Positions 53,742 through 64,000 of a stretch of 64,000 bases of DNA are shown here, piece after piece. Below the pieces are notes generated by a model. The model had not been told where the DNA came from. It searched no databases and worked only from the letters and a program-made list of their open reading frames with translations. A program made the position numbers and the translations under genes. Numbering within the stretch: position 1 is the first letter of the stretch; the number at the start of each line of letters is the position of its first letter. The DNA is from Pinus tabuliformis. Its lineage: Eukaryota > Streptophyta > Pinopsida > Pinales > Pinaceae. The stretch spans positions 123,737,977 through 123,801,976 of the forward strand of contig CM062815.1 of the NCBI GenBank assembly GCA_031772625.1. The letters run 5' to 3'.

Positions 53742-54899
53742 GATTGCAACAAGATGATGGAGCTTAGTGAAAAGAGTCGCCTTCACTAAGTGGGCCCGCA
53801 GGCTATTTTTGGCGCAAGTCTATTTTTAGACATATGGATCATGTCTATGGATTGCAGGTTGTTGTTTATGGATGATTGATCAAGTTGGGAAAAAATAGAT
53901 GGACTTCTATTTTTTATGAAAGTGTGAGTGATCAAAGTCTATTTTTAGATTGGCTGTCAAAAATAGAAAAGTCAAATATTATTATCTCACAATAATATTT
54001 GGACTACAAACTTAATCTTATTCTCTTGGAGCACTTCAGTTTGAGCTACAGAGGTGGCACATGCAGCTGTCAGAAGGAAATACGCTTTTCTTATGAGTCA
54101 GTTGAGTTTTTGCATGCATGACTTCAGTTAGAACTCAATCAGTTGAGTTTGGTGGAGTTGATTGTGGAGTTGATGGAGTTGTGTTCAGTTTATCTTTGTT
54201 AAACTGGTTGTATTTAGTCTAACTGGCAAATAGACTAGAGATGAGTTGGGTGAATTAGTTATTAATTAATTCACAAGTTATTAACTCATAATACAACTAA
54301 TGAATACATCAGTTAACTCAGTTGCATGTCAGTGCATGTTCAGTTCAACAGGGACAGGTGGTAGAGAATCAGATTGCTATGAGTTGTGACTATAGTTGTG
54401 CACCAGATCTTGCACGATCAAGGGATTGAGTATGCCAATGAGTTTGCTCACGTATTTGCCCACATTATAGCTTGTGCTCACGTCCAACAAAGAGTGAGTG
54501 ACTATTTTGCAGGTGAAAAACGAGTTTGGTGAGCCATTCTCATCAGTCCTTGAGCAAGTATTGAGCAGTGGAGGCAGGCAAGCAGTGGAAGAGATTTAGA
54601 GATCAGATCTGAGCTGTATTGTGTGTAACCGAGGTGGAGATACTTGTGAGAAGTATTATGCTGTGTAATGTTACATGACTCAATCATTAATATACAGATA
54701 GTTGGGGTTTTTAGCGAGATGCTTTCCCCGGGATACATACTGTGTTAATGTGTGAATGCTCTTGATGTTTTATTGTTATTGATGCTGCTATATTGATGAT
54801 CAACGTAGAGGAGCTTATGTATTGTGTATGTATTCCGCAATAGTACATGATCAGGATAATCTCTGTTGAATATGTGTTAAATTATTCAAAATTTCTACA
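53736..54899 (+). repeat. 3' LTR of the inner Copia element
   Basis: 1164 bp; same ends as the 5' LTR. Differences noted by eye include gCtg/gTtg near 53862, A/C at 54122, G/T near 54192 and A/C at 54487, about 12 in all, with no length change. Confidence 0.97.
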
Positions 54900-54904
54900 A
54901 TTTG
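54900..54904. repeat. Right target site duplication of the inner Copia element
   Basis: ATTTG, an exact copy of 48345-48349. The outer Copia reading frame resumes at this point. Confidence 0.95.
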
Positions 54905-56754
54905 AGTGCAGCAAGATGCAGCAGCTACATATTCTGCTTCAGCTGTAGATAATGCAATAGAACTTTGTTTCTTGTTGAACCAAGATACTAATCTAGGACC
55001 CATGAAGAATGCACCACCACTAGAGCTCTTTCTGTCATCCACACTTCTTGCCCAATCTGCATCTGTATATGCATGAAGTGTGGGATATGTACCTCTAGGA
55101 TACCATAAGCCATAGTTTTGAGTTCCTTGAAGATACTTGAAAATTCTCTTAACTACCTGAAGATGAGTTTCCTTTGGATTTGCCTGAAACCTTCCAACTA
55201 TTCCTACTGCATGCATAATCTCTAGTCGGGTACCTGTTAGATAGAGCAGACTACCAATCATGGATCTATAGGTTGGTTGATGTATTGCTGCCGATTCATC
55301 ATTTGTGCTGAGGCTGCATCCTGTGACCATAGGGGTACATACTGGTTTCAAATCCTCCATCCCATATTTCTTTAAGATCTACTTGAGATACTTGGTTTGT
55401 GATAGAAAAATGCTGTCTTTGTTTTGTTGGACTTGTAAACCAAGAAAATATGTGAGCTCACCAAGCATGGACATTTCAAACTCTTTTTGCATCACCAAGG
55501 CAAAATTTTGACTCATGTCTTCTTCATTGCTACCAAAGATGATATCATCAACATACACAACAAGTATTAGCAACTTATCATTGTCAATTTTTATATATAG
55601 ATTGCTATTAGTTTATCCTTTTATAAAACCTTGCTGATGGAGGTACTTATCTAACCGATAATACCACGCCCTTGGAGCCTGTTTAAGGCCATAGAGAGCC
55701 TTTTTGAGTCTGCACACAAGTTTTGGATCATTTCCAAGAATAAACCCATCTGGTTGTTCAATATATATACTTCTTCATCCAAGTCTCCATTCAGGAAAGA
55801 AGACTTCACGTCCATTTTAAATAATTTGAACTTCTGAAAGCTAGAAAGGGCAAGGAACATCCTTATGGCCTCTAGTCTGGCAACTGGTGCAAAATTTTCT
55901 TCAAAGTCTATGCCTTCCTGTTGAGCATACCCTTTGCAAACAATTCTGGCCTTGTTTCTAATCACCTCTCTATTTGCATTCAGCTTATTTTTGAATATCC
56001 ATTTTGTTCCTATGACATTCTTATCTGTTGGTCTAGGAACCAACTCCCAAGTGTTATTCTTTTCGATCTGCTCAAGTTCTTCCTCCATGGCTTTTACCCA
56101 GCATTCATCTTTGCATGCCTCTCTTACATTTTGTGGTTCAGTGGAGGAGAGAAATTCTAGATAACTTGAAGCTTCTGAAATGGTTCTTCTTGTTTGTACA
56201 CCTGCCTCTTTTTGCCCCAAAATTTGAGATTCTGGATGATTCTTCCGAACGTACTTGGATGGAGTCTTTTCTTCTGTCCTTATCTGTTCTTCTGGTGCCT
56301 CATGGGTTTCTTCTTCATCATGAATCTGATTTGATGTTGATGGATAGTCCTCATCATCTTCGAAATCTTCAGATTTTACCTGCCTAGGAGTGTTTCCTTC
56401 TTCATCAATACTTTCAACAATTTTTCCAAGTCTTTTATTGTAACACTTGTATGCTTTGCTATGGGGAGAGTAACCAAGGAGAATGCCTTCATCTGATCTA
56501 GGTTCAAACTTGTCAAGATTTTCATCAGTCTTCTTGATGTAGCATTTGCTTCCAAAAATTTTGAAGTATTTTACCGCGGGAGTCTTACCATACCAAAGTT
56601 CATGAGGAGTATGAGTGTTGTTTACCCGAACATTTGTCTTGTTGAGAATAGTAACTGCAGCAAATGCGGCTTCACCCCAGAAGGTTGCGGGAGTTCCAGA
56701 CTCATCAAGCATAGCACGAGCCATTTGTTGAACCGTTCTGTTCATCCTTTCCAC
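54905..56754 (-). pseudogene. Outer Copia polyprotein: end of integrase, reverse transcriptase, RNase H start
   Basis: The minus-strand frame from 56754 starts [17 protein letters not shown] (end of the integrase core) and runs to a stop at 55651-55653. It includes [20 protein letters not shown] and [20 protein letters not shown], the start of reverse transcriptase. A frameshift follows near 55755. The YVDD box is at 55555-55544 in the next frame (55573-55379), which stops with TAG. The last frame (55360 to 54905) holds QPTYRSMIGSLLYLTGTR, HAYTDADW and SIALSTAEAEYVAA of RNase H, then is cut by the inner element. All domains are Copia-type and in order. Confidence 0.88.
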
Positions 56755-58011
56755 TACTCCATTTTGCTAAGGAGTCCTAGAAGTAGAGAATTCCCTTCTT
56801 ATTCCATGCTCTTCACAAAAATCGAAAAATTCATTTGAGGTAAATTCTCCTCCTCGATCAGACCTGAGGCATTTGATTTTGCGATCTGATTCGTTCTCCA
56901 CCAAGGCTTTGAATGATTTGAATTTTTCGAAAGCTTCATCTTTATGCTTCATAAGTCCTATCCAACACATCCTGGAAAAGTCATCAATGAATAATATAAA
57001 ATATTCTTCTCCTCGAGGTGATATTTTCCTAGATGGACCACATACATCAGTATGGACAAGTTCAAGTGGCCTCCTAGCTGATCCTTCCTTCTCAGGGAAA
57101 TTAGTTCTGGTTTGCTTACCAAATTGACATGATTTGCATATTGTATTGTCTGGAATTCTAATGTCAGGTAGATCATGAACTGCCTGATATTTGCATGCTT
57201 TCCTTATCTGTGAGAAGCTTAGATGCCCCAATCTTCTATGCCATAACCAGTGTTCATCATTTTTACTTAGATAGCATTGTTTTTGTCCTCCCTTGAGTAC
57301 ATATAAATTATTTTGAGTTCTTATGCCTTTGATCACTGTTTCTCCTATATCAAGCTCACAAACAATGCATCCATTTGATCGAAATATTACTTCATTTACT
57401 TGATCACACCTTTGACTGACACTTAATAAATTATGTTTCAGGCCATCAACATACATAACATTTCCATCCTTGACCTTTTCTTTCAAAAGAATAGAACCTT
57501 TACCTTTTATGAGTGCAGGGGTGTCATTTCCATATGAGACCTTCTTTTCCTTTTCTAAGGCACTATATGACTGAAGTTTATCTTTATCACCTGTCATATG
57601 TTTTGAGCATCCACTATCGATGTACCACTGATTTTCTTGTCCTTCTGCATATAAGGCTATCCCACATCTTTCTGGTTGCAATTCTTTCTTTTTCCATGTT
57701 TTGGGAACCAATGAAACTTTCTCCTTCTGAGTTGTTTGCCGAAACCTGCTCCTGCATTCAAAATCTTCACGACCAAAATTGTTACAAATAGAACATTCTA
57801 CTTCATTCTCAAGAGAAACAAAGTTATTGTAGTTCCTGTTCATGGTCCCAGTCATACTCCTTTGTTTTTGAGCTTCTATAGTCATGATTGTCTTGTAGGC
57901 AACACATTGAGCTGCTTTGTGACCAAAGTTATGACAAGAGAAACATTGGCCATTGAAGAAGCTCCCGCGATTATCAAATCTACCAACCAAATGATTGTAG
58001 TTTCTATCCAT
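56755..58011 (-). pseudogene. Outer Copia polyprotein: zinc knuckles, protease, integrase
   Basis: One frame of 414 codons ends at the TAG at 56767-56769, where the family has CAG (TPQQNG). It starts with zinc knuckle CFSCHNFGHKAAQC, then a degenerate second one with GR for GH (CSICNNFGREDFEC). The protease motif is YIDSGCSKHMTG (DSG at about 57618-57610). Integrase has HRRLGHLSFSQIRKA and CKSCQFGKQ (zinc site), HTDVCGP and LRSDRGGEF (first two catalytic Asp). It follows the preceding fragment in the same frame after several stops. Confidence 0.88.
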
Positions 58012-59333
58012 TCTTGAGGCAAATTAAGAATGATTTACCTATGGTTGGTTGTAGCTTCTGTTCATTCTTGAGGTAAATTGTCCTTGACTTACGTGGTGAT
58101 CAGCATTATGCTTTTGCTAAGGATTGTTCACCTGTTCACTTCTCCTTGCAGCTTCAAGATAACTTTTGGAAGTAGATGGCTTCTATGCTTGAGATGTTTC
58201 TTTGGTATACCCAAGACCTGTCTTGATTAGAGGAGAACGCTGCACTTTGATAATCTCATCTAAAGTTTCAGATCCTTTAGCAAATCTAAGATTAAGAGCT
58301 TTTGTTTTCTCAATGTCCTTTCTAAGCCCCACAATTTCACATTCTAACTTTTCATTGTGTTTCTCCATTTCAGCAAGTTGGGAAGTCAGAGTATCTATAA
58401 TCATATTTTTCTCTTCTAAGCAAATTTTGAAAATCCATCACTGTCTTCATGTGTGTAATAACTTTTCTTACTTGCATTATGTTTTCTGTTCCATCTAACT
58501 GGTTCCTTACCCTTGTCAAGCTTATCTTTATGAGGACACTTGGCAGCATAGTGACCGACTCTTCCACAAGAAAAACATTTGAAAGGGAGCTTACGTTTGA
58601 ATCTTCCAAAACCCCGTTGAAGGTTCTTGACAAAATTTGACTCTTCCTCTTCTTTCGACATATGTCCCGAGTCATTGTAATCTCCTTTTCCTGAGGCTTT
58701 GAATGCAACTTCTCTCCTGTTTGATGATCCACCTTTTCTCATTTCGTAAGCAGTTGGGATTCCGTGCAGCTGTGACATGGTAAGGCTCTATAGATTCTTC
58801 TTTTCTTCTATGGCAGAAACTTTTGAATCAAACTTAGGAGACAAAGATCTTAGAACTTTTTCAACCAAAACAACTTCTTTTATTTCTTCACCCAAGTTTT
58901 TCATACAATTAACAATCTCATCTATGCGAAGGAAATAGTTAGCCATGCTTTCATCATTGTACATTCTGAGATTTTCATACTGAATTCTGAGAGTTTGAAG
59001 TTTTGCTCGTTTTACCTGATCATCTCCTTCATAGCTCAGAACGATCTTGTCCCATATTTCTTTTGTGGTTTTGAGCTGCATAACCTTGACGAATTCTGAT
59101 TGAGATAGACTCCCTAATAGGGTATTGACAGCCTTTGCATTTGTTTCATACTGCCTTTTACCAGTCGTATCTGTAGGAGTTGCTGAAGGAAATGTGTATC
59201 CTATTTCCACAATATCCCAAACTTTTGTACCAAGAGATTGAAGATAGGCAGTGATTCTTACCTTCCAATAGACAAAGTTGCTCCCATCGAAAATTGGTGG
59301 CCTGATTGATGCTTCCTTTTCATAGTTGCTCAT
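58012..59333 (-). pseudogene. Outer Copia polyprotein: gag
   Basis: The ATG at 59333 (MSNYEKEASIRPPIFDG) opens a UBN2-type gag frame (FVYWKVRITAYLQSLG, EIWDKIVLSYEGDDQVKRAK). It is interrupted by TAG at 58788-58790 and then continues in frame with SQLHGIPTAYEMRKGG and zinc knuckle CFSCGRVGHYAAKC. Near 58430 it jumps frame into the coiled-coil EEKNMIIDTLTSQLAEMEKH; an internal deletion is likely there. Four further stops (TAG, TAG, TAG, TAA) separate this from the next knuckle at 58011; all are one transition from CAG or CAA. A short duplicated segment, (T/A)SRM(N/D)R(S/N)YN, lies around 58000-58070. Confidence 0.85.
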
Positions 59334-59380
59334 GATGATAAATCTTCCTTCAACCGATCAAGCTTCTCCTAAAGAACCTA

Positions 59381-59391
59381 CTCTGATACCA
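59381..59391 (-). other. Primer binding site of the outer Copia element
   Basis: On the minus strand TGGTATCAGAG follows the LTR end (TTCAACA) after two bases. It matches the initiator-Met primer. Confidence 0.9.
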
Positions 59392-59393
59392 AT

Positions 59394-60998
59394 TGTTGAA
59401 AATAATACTGAGAGGGGAAGGGGGGGGGGGGGGGGGTGAATCAGTATTATCAAATTCTTTTTCAATTTATACAAAGATTTGCAGATGAAACTTGCATATA
59501 GCTTCCAGACTTATAATTTAATTTATTCTTCAGATGTAGATCATTAGTCTATGTGTCAGAACCATATAACAGTAAGTAGGAACAAAAAAGTAGAGCAGAC
59601 AGTCACATAAAAGAACACAAGATATAAGGTGGAAACCCAATGTGGGTGAAAACCACCTATTGCAATATGTCTCTATCTTCTTTCAATTAGAAACTTCTTT
59701 TTACAATGATTTTGTACTGGTGCAGTCTTATACCAGCACGCAGGCTCCAACCTGCATAAGGCTACAAGCTTCTCTCGTTCTCCAGACTCGCCTGGAAGGG
59801 AGCTACAACCCCCTTAGCTCTTGTACTAGCTGATGTACTAGTACGTAGGTGCTGACCTACAGAAGACTTCTCTTTTCTTCCAGGGACCACGTTTCATAAA
59901 TTTTCAAACTGGATCCAAGAATATCAATCAAACATCAAATAGATCTGCAATCAACCAACTTCCTTGTACAAATACTGAATCAATAACTTCTCAGAACACA
60001 GTACCAGTAACCAAACACCAATTCAGAACCCGGAACACTGTAGTAATAAACAAAAGCAGCTAAAACATATTTCAAGAAAAGTCTGCTACTTCACCAATAG
60101 AAATCTACGTACATACGCAGTATTCACTTCCTTAACCTGCGGGTATCCGCGCCTCCGCTGTGTCGAACCTGCGGGTATCCACGCCTATGCTGTGTCAAAC
60201 CCGCATATGTACATGCCTATGTTGTGTCAATCCTGCGGAGTACGTGCCTACGCTGTGTCAAAACCCGCGTATATATACACCTTCGCAGTGTCGAACCTGC
60301 GGGTATACGCACCTTCACTGTGTCGGACCTGCGAGTATAGATCTATAAATGATAATTTATCCCTTTTCTTAATCAGACTTCAATTATACCCAGATTATCA
60401 GATCTAATCATTCGCCAAAGAGATCTCGACCTATCAGTAGATCTTAACCATCTTGTAATGCTCAAGTTCCTCCTTGATTCAGATCCAGCTATAACTCATC
60501 AACCGATCACCAGTATTTCAGATCTTTCTCTTCTCAAGATATTCAACACAACAGTCTACTCAAGCCAAACGATCTCCTTTCCTTTTTATAGTCTAGGCCT
60601 TACTCAAACCATGGTCCAAAACCATAGAGATCCAATATTAGGGACCCAATATGTGGGTTCAATACTTTAGATACAAAACCACGGACCAAGACCATAGGTT
60701 CAAAAATTTCAGACTAAATACCATGGACCAACCATAAGATTTCCCACGTGTGCGCGCTTTTCTCTGCATGAAAGTGCGTGTACTGTACGTACACACTTTT
60801 TGTTTGGTACACTTACGTATATGTATGCACTTTTTGTTTGGCGCACCTGCGTATGTACGCAACTTTGTGAACAGGAACCTGCGGGTATCTCATTTTATAC
60901 TATTTTGAGAGCCTGAACTTGTGATCTGCTATTTGAGTGAGTTGCCATCAAGGACAACACTTATGTCATCGAGCCAAATATGTGTCATAATGCCAATA
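59394..60998 (-). repeat. 5' LTR of the outer Copia element
   Basis: 1605 bp, matching 45794-47385. It has a G run at 59420-59436 (11 G in the other LTR) and the 32-bp minisatellite at 60135-60340. The outer edge reads TGCCAATA where the other LTR has TGCCAACA, one C-to-T change in the terminal CA. Confidence 0.9.
60135..60340. repeat. 32-bp minisatellite in the 5' LTR of the outer element
   Basis: Six 32-bp units plus a partial one, from ACCTGCGGG at 60135 to ACCTGCGAGTATAG ending near 60340. Unit number and order are the same as at 46523-46728, so the array was present before insertion. Confidence 0.9.
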
Positions 60999-61003
60999 AA
61001 AAC
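60999..61003. repeat. Right target site duplication of the outer Copia element
   Basis: AAAAC versus AAATC on the left (4/5). The match is confirmed because joining 45793 to 61004 restores an open frame. Confidence 0.65.
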
Positions 61004-61290
61004 ACTTGTTTATCAATAATCCTACTTTTTCCAAATACACCGAGGTAGATGAAATATATACAAGGATGCTAAAAAACCAATTACCTGATGCTGAAACATG
61101 GGAGAAATTAACTGATTTACTATAGAAATATATAGTAAAAAGGTTAATGTACAGTAAAATTAAAACATCATGGTAAAAGGATGAAGAGAGATCAGCAAGG
61201 TCAAAGTGTATCAGATGAAAGCCTAAAGTAAATGAAGCTTCCAACATGAAAGATCAAACAAAAAAGCAGCATAAAGGGCTAAAAATCAAA
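61004..61290 (+). pseudogene. C-terminal continuation of the split uncharacterised ORF
   Basis: When base 45793 is joined to 61004 the codon CAC is completed and the frame reads on through FINNPTFSKYTEVDEIYTRM and LPDAETWEKLTDLL to a stop near 61122. Beyond it, the same frame continues with KYIVKRLMYSKIK and KPKVNEASNMKDQTKKQHKG, interrupted by isolated stops compatible with CAA/CGA transitions. The end of the gene is not certain. The charged composition matches the coiled-coil part upstream. Confidence 0.6.
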
Positions 61291-62500
61291 GCATAAAAGC
61301 TAGCAGTACCAAAATAAAAAGGACAACATGAAACAGTTCAATAGCTGTCTATCTTCTTTCAAGAAGATATTATTCTTTCCTAGATTAAATCTCAAATTAG
61401 TTTGTGATATTTTGTAATAAACTTTTGTATAAATACTTCACAATTCGAAGTATGTAGAGTGGATTCTATTAGACATTTATATAGACTTTTTGAACAAGAA
61501 GACCCAAAAGGTTATTATATCAGTTGATGAGCCAGCAAGCTGGATTGGTAAATAAAAATCATACTTTTCCAAGGATTCATGTGTTGAGCGAATTTCAGAC
61601 AAGTATTATCATGTGTTATTGTCATTTTTCTCAAAGTTATTCATAATCTTATATGTGTGTCTCAATCTAATTGCCATAACTAGAATAATATTTCAGAACT
61701 TGTTTAATCAGATTCTATCTTAACAGTTATGCATTTGATTGTTTTCTTCTGATATTTAAATTAAAGAATTATTAATTGCTCTATGGTTTAGATTGAACAA
61801 ATCATAATCTAGGTTAAAGGATTCTTAATTTCCCTTTGATCTTTGATTACCCCTTCATTCCTCATTGATTATCTGGGTCTGAGAATCCTTAACTGCTCTC
61901 TCACCCTGAGTGAAACATTTTCACCCCTCTGTCTCAAATATATGAAATACACTCTGCTATGTTGCCCCTGGAACATCCCCTTTAGTGAGTTAATCCAGTT
62001 TTGCTTCCTATTAGTTGACTCCATAGCCCAATGATCTAAAATACATCAATTTATCCATCTGTCTAAGCAGATCTGACCACCCAATCTCAAACAAAATAAA
62101 AAACCCCTTGAACAATCATAGCTAACCTAAAAACATCTTAACTAAAACAAAGTTAAAATTTAAAGAGAGAGCCCTCTCTGAGCATCAGGAAGGCTAGGTC
62201 CTAATCTCCAAAAGTGGATTGTGGTTACCTTTGGTTTTTCCTTCTTATTACTTCAAAGGAATTATCAGAGTGATAACACCTACCAATTGAGAACAAGCTA
62301 GGACTAACCTAAAAGATAAGTCATCATTGACCTTTTCCTTCTTTATTTTTCAAGTTCATGTGCATGAATCAATAGGGGTTAGTAAGTGGATAGCTACTAT
62401 CTATCATAGGCCAATAGGCATGCATAAATTAATATAAATTTGCTACTATTGATGAATTCAAACTAAAAAGAAGAGATTACAAATTTCCTCTACAATTCTA
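61291..62500. other. Intergenic DNA after the split ORF
   Basis: Probably the 3' part or flank of the split ORF at first (up to about 61500), then featureless AT-rich DNA. No gene or element end was recognised. Confidence 0.4.
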
Positions 62501-63285
62501 CCGAATGGAAACCACAATTTAGAAACACATGCAATGATAGGAAACCATCAAAACCACAACAACACAATGATTACAGGGGAACCCAACTGGGAAAAACCCC
62601 TTCCACTGCTTTTCATTAATCATATGAGAATGAGAAGCTATTACAATGTCTTGCTTCAACTTTGAAGCACACCCTACACTGTGAACTTGTTCTCCTATTA
62701 GTTTTCTTGTTGTGGCCAAAACTTAGCCAATTTAAGCCTCCAAATTCCTCCTATTTCCTTGAGAAATTCAGGAGAAATTGAGCTCCTAAATAATAGGGGA
62801 ATTTCCTATTTCCTTGCACAATTCCCAAGGAATTGATCACTTGTTTAATTACCAAGCCTGTACACTCAACTAGTATACAATTGATAATTACAATGTGCCT
62901 TTTCCTCCACTCCAGCTAGGAACTTTGCATTGCATGCATTTCTGGGCTTTTTTTAGCTTATTGACTAGCTAACTGAGAAATCAGTGAGTTAACAAGAATC
63001 ATAGGTACTCAACTGATCTTCAACTGACTCAACTAGTAACTAGAGCTCGGTTACTGAGTACAACTAAAAATAACTGAACTAGATTGCTAAACTTTAGCAA
63101 CACTACATGCACAAATCTACTCCAAGCCTACAAATTCGAATTTGTTGATCTAACTAAGTGACAAGGCCATGTCACTCAAGCTAACTATAATCCAAGTCAT
63201 CATGTTGATGTGGAAAATCGAATTACTCAAATTAACTAAGGCACAAGTCAAATTGAGCCTTTCTTGCTATAATTTCTAACAAGGC
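62500..63285 (-). mobile_element. Possible solo LTR or LTR remnant
   Basis: On the minus strand the segment would start TGTTAGAAATTATAGC (63285), a common LTR opening. It contains GGGGAACCCAACTGGGAAAA, like the motif in the outer Copia LTR, and many AACTGA/TCAGTT words reminiscent of the inner Copia LTR. No PBS, PPT or second copy was found and the left end is unclear. Confidence 0.3.
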
Positions 63286-63828
63286 AGACTTGTGGGATAT
63301 ACTCTAAGGCAATAGAGGCAAAATCCAAGAAAACAAAATTGGAAACTCCACTGGGGAGTGAATTTGTGAATATTTAATTCTTAATTGTATTTGTTTTATT
63401 CTTTTATTACTTAATTGTTTTCTATTTTTTCTTTTTTCTATTTTGTGTAGTGTTTAGAGTTTCTATAGGAATTAGATCTAGCTTTTTTTCTTAAAACTTG
63501 AGATTTGGGCTCAAAACCTTGATCAACACTCTTCTATAGTGTTGAAAGAATGTTCAATCTATCTCCTTTGATTTTAGGGAAGGTTCTTAGAGCCTTGCAA
63601 TGCTCTAACTACTCACAGATAGAGCATTGAAGCACCATTTTGGATTTTTCTAAAGAAATCAACCCTTTTCTTTTAGGTTTTTCTACCAATTTATGGGCCT
63701 ATATCCCATATAAAACTTATATTTTACTCAATATAACCTATGTACATCCACCACACCTCAGATCCACTTGTATTTATGGTCTCTTTTCTTTTTTAAAAGT
63801 GTTTTGAACTTAGTCTTGGGTTAAAATT

Positions 63829-63832
<4 letters not shown>

Positions 63833-63895
<63 letters not shown>

Positions 63896-63936
63896 CGTGT
63901 GGGTATGTGTGTGTGCATGCGTGCGCGTGCATGTGC
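63833..63936. repeat. TG/CG microsatellite
   Basis: About 27 uninterrupted TG repeats are followed by GCGCGCGCG and further TG/CATGCG variation, an alternating purine-pyrimidine tract of about 100 bases. Such tracts can adopt Z-DNA; that is general knowledge, not shown here. Confidence 0.97.
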
Positions 63937-64000
63937 ACACACTGATAATATGTTGGTATATATACTTGTTTATATTTTGACATAATATGTGTATGTAATC

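Larger units (their letters stand above)
48350..54899 (+). mobile_element. Inner Ty1/copia LTR retrotransposon, complete and young
   Basis: 6550 bp with two 1164-bp LTRs, a PBS directly after the 5' LTR, one long gag-pol frame, a PPT and a perfect 5-bp target duplication (ATTTG). About 12 differences between the LTRs were counted by eye, roughly 1 percent. It is inserted in the opposite orientation inside the RNase H coding part of the outer Copia element. The only visible lesions in its coding sequence are four nonsense codons near the 3' end. Confidence 0.97.
45794..60998 (-). mobile_element. Outer Ty1/copia LTR retrotransposon, split by a nested element
   Basis: The element lies on the minus strand: 5' LTR 59394-60998, PBS 59391-59381, polyprotein 59333 down to 48044, PPT about 47398-47386, 3' LTR 45794-47385. 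Without the inner insertion (48350-54899 plus one 5-bp duplication) it is about 8.65 kb. Domain order gag, protease, integrase, reverse transcriptase, RNase H is the Copia order. The LTRs differ by about 6 percent in the 265 bases compared by eye. The polyprotein is disabled by many stops and several frameshifts. Confidence 0.92.

Overview
The window looks like nuclear DNA of a large-genome seed plant, most plausibly a gymnosperm. The basis is an AT-rich background full of decayed retroelements, Ty1/copia elements primed by initiator-Met tRNA (PBS TGGTATCAGAGC), plant-type L1 LINEs whose ORF2 ends in an RNase H domain, and canonical plant GT-AG introns. The species assignment is inference. No bacterial-type operon, CRISPR array, rRNA or tRNA gene was seen.

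Layout. (1) 1-1348, minus strand: a broken gene for an acidic protein made of exact 29-residue (87 bp) tandem repeats. (2) 1440-1538: a 28-bp tandem array carrying palindromic TTTCGCGAAA cores, lying between this gene and a divergent plus-strand gene. (3) About 1870-8620, plus strand: an intron-containing, frame-damaged gene coding for a ParB-like domain followed by a beta-class N4-cytosine/N6-adenine DNA methyltransferase domain. Its presumed 5'-UTR intron (1978-5054) contains two extremely GC-rich, strand-asymmetric blocks (2115-3645 and 4214-4955). This is the most unusual locus in the window. (4) 8621-21200: AT-rich intergenic DNA with small tandem repeats and a relic of an L1 ORF1 (about 14720-15960). 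(5) About 21200-30542: a gag-bearing, otherwise unrecognisable Gypsy-like element on the minus strand between long direct repeats, followed by a Copia-type LTR with PBS (30543-31805) and an unrelated PPT/LTR edge at 32008. (6) 35702-41673: a nearly full-length but frameshifted L1 LINE with a 15-bp target duplication. (7) 42444-45793 resuming at 61004: an uncharacterised coiled-coil protein gene or element ORF split by a 15.2-kb insertion. (8) That insertion is a minus-strand Copia element (45794-60998), itself split inside its RNase H domain by a second, younger plus-strand Copia element (48350-54899). (9) 61300-64000: intergenic DNA with LTR-like remnants and a long TG/CG microsatellite.

The nesting is resolved to the base. 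The inner element has a perfect ATTTG target duplication, identical-length LTRs (1164 bp, about 1 percent different by eye) and a 1153-codon reading frame spoiled only at its RNase H end. The outer element has LTRs differing by roughly 6 percent in a sampled stretch and a 4/5-bp target duplication. Removing it restores the reading frame of the split gene exactly. Most premature stops in these elements can be explained by C-to-T or G-to-A changes, the pattern expected in methylated, silenced DNA. The ParB-methyltransferase gene is the only locus here that does not look like a mobile element, apart from the repeat-protein gene beside it.
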